A DNA stretch of 64,000 bases from Chondrosia reniformis. Taxonomy: Eukaryota; Porifera; Demospongiae; Chondrillida; Chondrillidae. The notes under the pieces were generated by a model. It saw only the letters and a list, made by a program, of their open reading frames with translations, had not been told where the DNA came from and searched no databases. The translations under genes were made by a program, and so were the position numbers. This document shows, piece by piece, positions 15,001 through 27,000 of this stretch (its first letter is position 1; each line of letters opens with the position of its first letter). The stretch spans positions 4,004,001 through 4,068,000 of the forward strand of contig OX359202.1 of NCBI GenBank assembly GCA_947172415.1. The letters are read 5' to 3'.

Positions 15001-18000
15001 TAGTATTCTGTATTTAGTTCTTCACAGAGATTATCAGACTATTCTTGTTTTGCTTTTCAGAAGTAAGACAATTGAACATGTATTTCAAGGGCTGTCTCTC
15101 TTAACACAGTTCCTGACTCGTATTAGCCCTCAGGTAAGTTTTTTGTTATTCTAGCGTAATGCATACATAAAAATTATATATATCTATATGCAGCCCAAAG
15201 ATTAGAAGCACATTATAAAGTACAAACCATCGGTGTAGAAGTTAACAGTATGGGTATAGGTATTGTATGTAAAGAATCGTAACAATTTATCACCTCTGGC
15301 TGTGGTAACATATGTATCTATGTGGTCCCAATCCGTAGGCCGGAAGAGATCAGTATTTATTATTTTCTCAGTAATGTAATAATAAAGAATGGCCGCATAA
15401 GACACCTTTTAGAGGTTGGATCATAAACTTTTCAAAGCACAAATTTAATTCCTAAATTTCTTTGCAAATCCATAAATATATAAAAACCTATCAAAAAGAT
15501 GCCAAAATGCCTTTCTTAGAAACGCTTCAATGATAAAAATGATCACTTTGAAGGCGTCTCATCAAGTAAAGAATATCCTATTATTCAAAATTCTATGAAT
15601 CAAAACTGTTTAGTACCACGTTGCTTAACATTTTGATATTCAAATTCACCTAATTACATAAGCTAAGCTCGAAATATGTGTGTGGTTGAGTTGATGGCAG
15701 CCATGTTCAATTTTTTGTGTTAAACCCAAAGGGGCAACAGTGAATAGAGTTTTTACTCCATCCCCCCTCAAAATCTTTCGGCTGTAGAATAGAAGGTATT
15801 ACATGTCAATTGTATATATGCAATAAATAAACATGGCTGCCATTACCCTATGCACATACGAAAGGGGCCATCCATGTGAAGTCTATACATTACTACATAT
15901 GTATCTCATTATTGTCCACTCTGAAAAACAGTATACCTTCCCCTGTATACCATCATAGTTTTAATGAATGCCACCTGCACTTGGAATAGCTGCTAAATTA
16001 ATTGCAGGCTCAAACAGGCCAGCAGTGCATTGTATTTATGTGTATAGTTTCTGGTCATTCTGCAGATCTCAGATAAAGCTATCAAGGTCATACAATCCGG
16101 TTTTGGAAAAAGCAGTACCCAAAGTGCTACTTCTGGATTGTTAACAGTGGAATACCTCTGCTCTCTTGGAGCCAGACATTTAAAGGAATCTGATTTTCAT
16201 TCCGCTTATGCTGTTTCCAAGGTTTTGATTCACCTGTCTAGGTGCTCTGAATGGAAACCTGTAGTAACAGCCCATCTTGGGCAGTGTCTGAAGCTTTTTC
16301 CACAGGTTTGAATTTTTGATATTGTTGATATCATATACAGGGTTTCTAAATAAATATTAAAAGTGGGCACTGCCTAATAAAATTCATTTGAAACTGATTA
16401 AATTAACCAAATTATTCGATTATCAAATACGTTATACTGTAAGCGTTTGTGTTACACAATGTTTCACGCTTACCAGGCACTATAAGGCACTATAGGAACT
16501 TTGTGGGAATGGCAGGGCAATCAAAAAATTCCAAACTACCTTGACTGATTTCTTATTTTTTAGAACATACTTTGCTTGACTATTGGCTATACAGTGAAAC
16601 CTCTCAATAATGGACAAGTTGGTGCAAAGGGACTTGTCCACTATTCGGAGGTTGTCCTTTGCTGGGAGGTTTTCATAATAAAAGTTTTTTATCTGTATAC
16701 CATGCTATCTAAAATGGGTTCAGCCGTACGTATACGTTACTTCGTTAGTACATTCAAGATTAGTCGATAGGACGCTTTTACTTCGTTAACAGCTCCATCA
16801 ATACTCGGTGAGAGGCGTCCCTCATTACGTACTGAAATCGTTCAGTTTTTTCTGACTGCAACTGTAGCTAGATAAGGTCCTCTTTGTCCGTTAAAAGAGT
16901 TTTTTGTATTACAAAAAATCCTTGGGATCGGGCAGAGTGTCCGTTATCCGGAATTTGGAGGTCGTCCGCTATTCGGGAGTTGCTAATGTACTAATCGTAT
17001 ACAAAAATAAGTTGGTACATTGCATGCTGTCCGTTATGCGGAGACTGTCCGCTATTGGGAGTGTCCGTTAATGGAGGTTTTACTGTGCACAGTTTGCAGA
17101 TAATTATCCTCAATATCACTACAATATCGAGAACATTACATTAAATCTAATTCCTTTAAGTGGTAAATGTTATATTGAGTGGTATACAAATGATTTGGGA
17201 CTACCAGGAAATATTACGTTATCCATAATATTCTCCTTTAAGTGTTATTAGATTAAGTGTAGTATTGAGGGGACAACCTAATTTAATATATTTGTTTGCT
17301 ATGAAACATTAGCCCCCATGCCCCTCCTAAAAGAAATCCTGTACATGTACGTAGTTGACTTTTCCTACTCTCCCTAACAGTATATATTTTAGTGGATTGT
17401 TATCCTTTATACTTACATGTGTTTATTAAGTTATGATTTATGCTCTGTGGTATATGCTTTAATTATACATTTTTTTGTTGCAGGACATGAATGTATTCTG
17501 GATGTTTTGTTTGTATACCCTGGCTGGTTTCCCCAATATTCCTTGCATTGGGTCGCTTGTATACATTGGAGAAGGAGCTGCAAAGAAGCTGGCAGTCATA
17601 ACAAGTTTTCCAATTTCCAATCAAGTCTCACTGACTACTTTGGAGAAGAGGCAATCTGTTACAGTAGGTTAAAATGATGAAAGAATGAGAAGCTTTTGAG
17701 TGTTTGACCATATGATAATGGAATAAGAAATTCTTATTGATGGTTTATCTTTTGAATTTTTGAGAATCTACAGACCTAGTTTGGTAAATCTTCTACTGAA
17801 TGCTTTGACCCCAAATACTGGTGGTAGAAGACCCTTGGAGTTGAAACATCTGATAAAATATTATTGACCTGTGTCCTTAAATTTTCAAAAGGTTTAAAGA
17901 TGAACCATTTAAATGATGGTATTTTATGAAATACCAAAAGATGATTTGATGACATGATTTTTTATTCCTTTTGTTTTTAGACAACTTTAACTGGAATAAC

Positions 18001-21000
18001 CCTGGAGGATCCATTGACTGGATGTATTTGTGAATTTCAGATGGAAAATTTACTGAAGTTCCTTCATTCAATGATAGAACTGATGGAGAAAGGCAACTAC
18101 ACAATTGATACCTACTTTTTACTTGCTTTAGCACTTAAAGCAGTAAGGGTTGGGTTACAGGTGAATCAATGAATGCATCTTAATAAGTGATCATACCAGT
18201 GTACACAAAGCTTCTAAAGTTTAAATCACCATGCATTATTGATCTGTAGAATGAAAGCCTGCCTAAACTTGTTAAGGATACAAGACTCATGTCACACGTG
18301 GCCAACTTCTCTCAAAAGCCTACAGCAATGGATAAACGATGGATATTGCCTCACTTAGAAGTATGAAGATACATACTGTATGTATGTACAAACATCTGTA
18401 ACTACATTGTATGACTCTTCATTTTTTGGATGCACAAGTAAATAGCATCTGTTAAAATAGCTCATGGACTGACTACAAAGTCAAGGGTCCTAGATATCAA
18501 TACTTTTTGTATCTACTTTATACTTTTACAGGTATACCATGTCAACTGCTACCATCAAAAGCCTTTGGATGAATCTAAAGCTGCAGGCAGTGGTACAAAT
18601 TCAACAGAAGCAGTAGTGGAGACTGCTGTTAAACCTAAAAACCCAAAGAAAGACCTTAGTGATCCAGCAGCTGATATATTTGATGTACGGTCATGCAGAG
18701 AAAATATTTAGCCTTTAATTTTATTGCAAGTGTAACCTAGGTATTGCAGAATAGGTTTGACCATCTTGGGGTTATGAATTTGTCCATCCTGATATCCTGA
18801 TGGCTGTTACTGTAAAACCCTTAATATTAGCGTGCCATTAATGTTAACGGTCGTTAAAATATTTATTATTACGCATGCACAGTAGTGTGGAGCAAGTATT
18901 TACACAACAAAACACTAAATGTAATGGATACTAATAAGTCACATACGGTTAAACGCTAAATATAATCGGCGTTAATATTAATGGTTTTACAGTAGATGCA
19001 AATCATTTGTAATCTGTGTAATTATATATGTCTCTCTGTTTTGAATATGTAGACAATGCTTGATGCCTTTAATTGTACACCATCTGTGCTAAGAGCTGCT
19101 TATGATATAACTGATGGAGACCTGGAGAAGTGGGTCATGATGATGCAAGAAAGGTTTGTTAGTCTGTGTATATACGTCTCAGCAATTTTTAGTTTACCTG
19201 TCAAAGTAAATTTTGAAAGGGTAGAAGATGTAATTGTTCTATATGAATGGTTAGTTTTTCTGACTGCAATTGTAGGTTAAGTTAAATTATGTTTATGTCT
19301 TTAACAAAATAAGGTTAAATTTTCTCAATAGGAGAACTACTTTGCTCTCTTCTTAGACTAGTACTGATTTTCCATAAGTTTGTATCATTTTTTGTTCATA
19401 TCTTATAATGTGTAGTTTCACTGACAATGTGTTTACTCCCTCTGATCAAATGCTGGAAAAAGCTAAAGAATGGTATGTATTTGTCATTGGTACATCCATA
19501 CATGCGTTGAATGTTTCGACCCTTAGGTCTTAATTAGCAATAACGAGGAAGGGATTATAACTGGTGGTTAAATAGAAAAAAGGTGACATGAGTTGAAAAT
19601 TGAATAAAATCAAAATTGTGCCAAATGAAAAATGTAGTTTTAGTGTTAATTGGTGGAATGATGTCGTTCCGATTAGGGTTTTGAGTGACATGCCCTGGTC
19701 CATATTTATAAATCTGTTAGCTTGTATATACATCGCCTGTTTCCTCTATGTACACTTGGCCACATTCACAAGACCATACATGAAAGAATAGCAGCTATGT
19801 AACTGTGCCAAACTTATTGTTGAGATGGTTCATCTTAACTCTTAAGAGACTAAAGACGAACCATTGCATATTTAGATGTGCATATACGTATGTACAGATT
19901 CGTTTCAATAATGTGTTTATACTTTGTCATCTCTTACATCTAGGGAGCCAAAATCTGTTCAATCTTTAGTTGAGAAGATTGAAGAAAGTGGTGATGATAG
20001 TGGTCTTGTTAACTTTACACCAAGAAGGATTGATATTAAGTGAGTTACAAGTGGAGGTGTTTCATGTGATTTCTCGATGTGTTCTAAATTATTCAGACAG
20101 TTACTTGAGGATTGTAAGTTGATGAAGGTTTCATACCAACCTACTAAAGCAATCAGCTGTATAAACATTTTAACTTTTTATTTACTCTGTGTTTTGTAGG
20201 AACATCACTGCCATCCCAGAAACATCTTCATTGAAAGCCAAGTTTACTGTCGATAAGAAAACATCAGAAGATGAGAAGGTATAATGCTAGTTTGGTATTT
20301 ATAATGCATGGTGCTAATCTTCACTTGTAAATATGTTGTTGCTATGTTTCCTTTAATGAAGGGTAAAGATAGAAAGGTTGAACATGAATCTCTGGATTTG
20401 CTCTTTAATGAACTTAAAAAGCTTAAAGAACACTTAGTGGACCCGTCCAAATTACTGCAGGTACGTAGGTTACCTAATTCAGTACATTCAGTCCAGTTCA
20501 TGGATTCTTGTATGTCATTATTCATAGGTTTCAAAGGCCTTAGCTATCCTTCAAGCTCGACAGTTGCTTGTATCAATTTTAACTCATTGGCCTTGGGAGC
20601 TAAACAAAGCTTTGAGTTTGAAAGAAGTGTTTGGTGGATTAGGACCTATGAAAGTTTTTGGCATGCTTGACTTGATTGGCATCACTGAGACCACTGATGA
20701 AATAAGCAAGGTATGTATACCATTTAATTATAGTTACATGCCTGTATATTCAGTTTGTAATGTGTTGCGATGCTGATTCACATGTAATGCTGTACCTTTC
20801 CAAGGTTATTGAAACTTTATTGAAGCATGGTAACCCAAAGGAAATGTCAGATTTGGTTCTAGTTGCTGCAGAATGCATGGGAGAGTTAATAGTTGGTACT
20901 GAAGTTAGACATTCAAGTAACTCAGAGTTTACAGTGAGCTTCATTCTCCTCTTAAGTCTGGACTCTGATATACGTTCTTAGTGTTATTGTCAAATTGCAT

Positions 21001-24000
21001 CCTTGTGTATAGGCTAAAGTACAAATACCACATGCTTCCAGTGTGACAATTTCATTTGATGAACAGTAAGTACTCTTCTGAAATCTGTGTATATACGTAT
21101 GTCATGATATCACCAGCATTGTTATTATAATTCCATATAGGAGTAACTATAGTGATAAAATTATCTTGGCTAGCTCTGCTGACTTGGACAGTAATGTAGC
21201 TACCTTTACTGGAAACGCTGCTGGGAAGATACATACTTTACCAGGAGACACTTTGTATTACTCCATTGAGAGAGGTAGCCCTAGTGACAGAGTATGGAAC
21301 ATGACTGTTGTCGGTAGCCAAATGGGAAGGTAGGGTTAATGCCACACATGGAATAATTTGTTTCATTTTCTAAAGTTACAGTACAATGGTTATTTGTGCA
21401 AATAAGTACAGTACTTCACTTTGGTGGTTTATACAATTTTGGGGGATGCCTGTGTTTATATTGTTTTCTACCTTCAGTTGTAATGCTCCTCTAAAAATCA
21501 ACAACGATTCGATTTTCGTTTGTATTTGATTATTTGTAACTGTTTATGTATACTGTTCTATATACCAAAATGTGTTACCGATACATTTCTCAGATGTGTT
21601 ATTCATTGTTGCAACACTGGCCATTCCTACTTATAACTAAATTTTTAAATGTTTTTATTTTACTTGTATGTGCCGGCAGATACAAGTTCTAAATGGGCAT
21701 TAATTTTTCAAACTATGGAATAGGCCACCTTGAGTTTGAACTTGCTCTACATGAAGCATGCCAAAATTGTGGTCTTCTCATCTCTGCCTTTTTATATAAG
21801 AAATTTTGGTTTTTGGCTCTTTTCTCTTTGAAAACAACTTTATATGACTTGTTGGCAAGAAAACTTTAATTCACTATTAACAAGAAAGAAGTAAAAATAC
21901 AAGTAATATAAAAACACTGAATAAAAATGAAGCTAGAAGTAAAGAGTGTAGCAACAATATGTTCATTGTTGCAACACAGGCCATCTGGAAAAGGTGTCAA
22001 AACAAGACGGTGATCATGAGAAATTCAGCTCATACATGCGTACAAACATAAGTGGTGCACTGAAATTTAATTAACATCCATACACATCACTTCTATGTTT
22101 GGGCACACCATCCCTACTTTAGCTATACATGGTGCATAGAAGTGATGTGTATGGATATACGTATTAGTGCAGTAAAATCTCTCTTATCCAGGCAGTGTAG
22201 GACCAAAATGTGCCCCTAATCCTGAATTTGCCCGTATTATAGAAACAATACTTAACATAAGACAGTTACATACATGAACTATATACCGCTGGAACTACAT
22301 ATTTAAAACTTTGTGTTTTCTTCCATACTCCTTTGAATTTGATGACATCAGGATCTTCTGCCTTACTGCTATTTATAGATGCAACACTGGCCATCTCTAC
22401 TTTTTTAATGTTTTCATTTTACTTGTGTAATATGGGTTTATGCACAATTATGAAAACATACACTGATTTCAGCTTCTGTCTAAGAAAAGCCCTGATCGTT
22501 TGTGTTGAAATATCCGCTCCAAACCTGTTGCTGATAATGTAACTCAATTCCCATGGATAAAGTTTTTTATGAAATGTGTTTTCTAGGCCTTGTTGCATTT
22601 TCCAGCAGTGAATCCATGTTCACACAGTAACTGTAGTTGTGATGGTGTTATTATAGATACATAGATACGTAGGTAGTTTTTTTATACTGGGGAACCCCTT
22701 AGCCATGGACTAATTTTCAGAAGAAAGTAGTACAGATTAAAATAAATGTTTAAATACAATTATGCAGGTGAATTTTCTATTGACATAGTTACGATGTAAG
22801 GTGGGTGGTTGTGAGTTTGGTTAGGTGACTGATGTATGCCTAAAGTGTCTTAAAGTTTGCAGGTTGGTGTTCCTTGATATGCTTTGGGAGGCTATTCCAT
22901 AATCTGGCCACTTGAATGGAAAAGAAGTAGCTGGTTTGTTGTCAGTTGTATTTGGAATTATAAGGTCTGAAAAAGAATAATTTCTCGTGCTATAGCTGTG
23001 TGACATTAGTTGAAGGAGCTTGGAGAGGTAGTTGGGAGCTTCTCCAACCTAAACTTGATCTGTTATTAGTGGTAAAGGATAACTTGCTTCATTTGAGTAT
23101 AATTCTCACACAGTAGTTTTTATTATCTCTCCAGCTTGATGGCATTAGTGGAAGTGGTGCCTTTCCATACTACATCACACAAGTCTAAGATGGGGAGAAT
23201 ATGGGTCTGGTAGAAGGTTGATAGTGCTGATTTAGTGAGGAACCAAGATAAGTGTCTGTAAGGGTGGATTTTTGTGGAAACTCTGGTATGAACATAGATA
23301 AGGCCATACTGCCAGGTACATATTGACACTTGCTCAATAGGTGAGCTATTGAAGGATAGTTTCTTTTGACAGGTTTGTTTCCTACTGGATCTTATTAGCA
23401 TACACATAGTATAACCAGGAAGGAAGATGGTCAAGGGTAGCTGCAAGATAGTGAATAGTGACACACTTCAATAACTTACATATTTGTATAGATTAACTCT
23501 TAAACATGGTAATACAAAAATGTATATTACTGTATTGTAATGTACATTATAATGGTACACTAAGGTACATGCATGTTGCCTGTTTTATTACTGTCAGGCA
23601 GCACTGTACATTTCTGTCTTCTTTAGCATCGTATATATGTAGTCATAACAAAATATTAGTTCATTCTCTCACCAAAATTATTTCAGTGTACAGTCAATAG
23701 CAGTGAAAAACAAGTATTTCGAGTTTAAAAAACTCGTGGGGCGCTAGGCGCCCCTAAGTAAACTCGAACTACTTGGCTGGTGCAAATTAGATGTCCGGTT
23801 CTAGTTCTAGTTAGATGTCCGGTTAACCGATTATGGTTGACTCTTGTTCTATGCCGTCAATTTTACAAGGCCATATCTCGTAGAAAACGCTTTCACGCAA
23901 GCTTTACGTTACATAGTATTCGTAAATATGGTTTCTAAATCCTTTTCGTTCGTTTAATGTTCGACGCTAAGGAAGAGAAAGCTAGTTTTAAGCTAGAAAC

Positions 24001-27000
24001 GAAAGCCAGCCGAACGTCCGCCATTTTGGTGACAGATATATATATATATATACAAGGTTACGAACAGGAAGCCATACGTTAACATAATTTCTGAAAACAA
24101 TATAGGGCGCCTGCGGCGCCCCAATAATGGTAAAATCCAATGGTTACAGCAGTTGTATGTAAAATCATTACCATAGAGAAAATGTTGTTTTGTAATCTTG
24201 TTTTGCAATTCTTTTGATACATCTTTACTGTCATAATTCACTAGTGTTTGTTGTATTCTGTCGAAATGAGCCATATTTAGAAGTAACAGTATGTAGCTTT
24301 TTATCAGGTTGCTTCTCATGCTGAAAACAAGGCCAGTTGCAAGGCATGCACCTCAGAATCTTCATTCGCAAAGGCTTAAAATATAACATTATTAGTAGGG
24401 GTGTTGGATATATGGACAGATAGGTGAATACCGATTGAGTATATTGGGCTATAATCTCACTTCTCAGGTCTTTATCCAGTTTTAATGATCCTATTATCAA
24501 GGGAATGGTTTGTCCTATTAATCCAATTGTGTTTCCAATTAGGAGAAAGAAGGTAAAGTTAGTGAGTGCTTTTTTGGGCCCTGAATCATCACTTACTGTG
24601 TTACGTTTCACAAACAGTACTCCAGATATAGCAATTGCTATTGTTAGTATGTATGACAATAGACCAAATGCAATGAAGTATATTGCTGCAGAAATGTATC
24701 CAGGAAGTGTTTGTTGCAAACGTGGGGAACACATGATATCCTCAATATAGTCCACCTTGATTATTTGCGATGAAAATGGAACCAAACTGTAAGAAGCTAC
24801 CACTAGCCAAACCACTGCAACTGTCACAAGAAGAATTACAAGTGCCTTTCTTCCTTTAGCTACCTCTCCATATCTTACAAGTATATTAACCACAATTGCC
24901 AGCATAGTCATGAATGACAGCCTAGAAGCTTGGCCCATCAGGTAAAACCATGAGAAAAAACGACAAAATAGGTCAGATGTTTCCAAACCAATGTACCCTA
25001 TTAAAAGGGATGAGAGATATTTGGTAGCTCCAGATAGTCCAACTATTAGACAACCAACTAAAATATTTATAAGACTGATTCTAATCGGTCTTGAAATTTG
25101 AAACTCAAATATAGTTACAATGAGTGCAATGATATTGATTGCAAGTGCCGGTGTTATCAGCACAACAATATTAATCCAACTGCAAACCAGTGTAGTTATG
25201 GGGAGGCAGGATACATTGGTTTTATTGCATTGCTCCATATTCCTAAGAACACTAATGCTTAGCTCCACAACTGAAACAATAGCAAAATCCTACAATATAT
25301 AAAGCTTCAAATATACTTAACACTTCAAATTAGTTTAGTCTTTGTTACCTTGTTTGTTATTTCTATAGTGAAAGTATATTCAATATATTACAAGTTTTTG
25401 TGTATTTACTAATGAGCTGAAAGGAGGTAGAACTATAATGGAATTACCTTTTGGCTTACTTTATGTTTGTCATATACGTACGTACGTAGTACAGAAGCTG
25501 TTGATGCTATAGAGCATTCATAACAACACATGTATATTGTAAGTGGTGTAAGTATAATATAATGCTCCAGCCACAACTGTTTTAACTTGTTACCTATCAC
25601 AGACAGCATACTACTGTATATATGTTAATATACAAACACTTTTATCAATCAGAATATCCTGTTGATTTGTCATTGGATAAATGTTAAATACACTTCTAAT
25701 AGTGATCACGTGGTCTACTGCCATACCATACTGAATATACTGGTTCTCGTCTGATCACTAAAGTCAAGCGGTATAGGGCTGGGCTAGTAATTGGATGGGT
25801 GACCGCCTAGGAATACCCAGTGCTGTAGGCCTTTTTTCTTTTTTTAAATATCATGAATTGGAGTAAGGGGATGTGCCAACCCTGATTCCAGGCTGGGTGT
25901 CATGTCCTTTTTGTAAGGATATAGATACTCTCCTTGACCTTCCTCTCAAACCATTTGGGTTCCCTTTCTACAATCTTTCTAGACTACAATTCAGTTAGTT
26001 TTAATATTATTTCTGTATTATTTACCTGGTGAATCCTGTTATAGGCGAAATATTACAAAAAGGGTTTATTGTGTGAATCTAAGGTTTGCAAAAGGATTGT
26101 ACTAGTTTGATCCACCAATTCCAATAGCCATTATATATGTACAAGAATATATGGATTATAGTCATCATCCAAATCTATGATTTATCCTTTTATGATATAT
26201 TTTTATTGCTTTTAAAGGTTGCTCATAATTGCCCAACAATAGCAGCAAAGGATTAGCTGCTCTTCTTCCAAACGCATGATCTTTCTGCCTGTGAACCTCA
26301 AATACATAGGCAGAAAGATAATTTGTAATGACTGTTGTTACTCCGGTATAGGTGATGCTTTTTATAGTCACCTGTTGATCTGGGCTTTTCCTCAAGTCAA
26401 GCAGGTTATCACTTTCAGAAATGTGTGCATATAGCGCAGCCAGTTTAATGTTAGGACACTTTTTAATGTCCAAACAATTTTCCTTTTTCTAGTAATACAA
26501 AATTACATCTGTATTAATGACATCAAGGCTAGCAAATTTCAATTTCTATGATGATAATGATAGGGCTACTCACTCAGAGATACAATTCAGTTTGATAATC
26601 TTGCATGCTGCATAACAATGTGTATTGTGTACTTCAATGAAAAATGTAACACATCACTTTTATCTGTTGCAACTGTATAAGCACTATGCATACAAACTTC
26701 CAAAAATGTAAACCTCAAAAACGAAATGTTATGAGGACACTATAATCAGGGCACTAGTGTCCAAATTGTATGTGGTTCCACTGTGTATACTAAATCATAC
26801 AAACCTATTACTTGGTACCGGGAGATTCATTGAACATGAATAACTAATAATGTTGTAGCAGATTGGATATTGTAATCCAGAGGTCTCGGCAGCCACTGTT
26901 GTGACAATGCTAAATCCGAATCTGCTATTACAATAAGTGCTGTTGATGCTTTTAGCATTTTCTTATATCAGAATGAAGGTATAATAACCCCCCCCCCCCC

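Larger units (their letters stand above)
11321..15063. other. ZZEF1 intron 7
   Basis: A 3.7-kb intron holding a retropepsin-like fragment (about 11830-12300), a Merlin relic (12500-13440), a degenerate TGGTCTCCAA repeat (13571-13697) and a pogo-type N-terminal fragment (13945-14266). I see nothing coding in 14300-15060. Confidence 0.6.

Noticed and set aside
16576..16770. 64-codon plus frame at the start of the 494-bp MITE
   Set aside because: It begins in the flanking TA and runs through the terminal repeat; the MITE explains the sequence.
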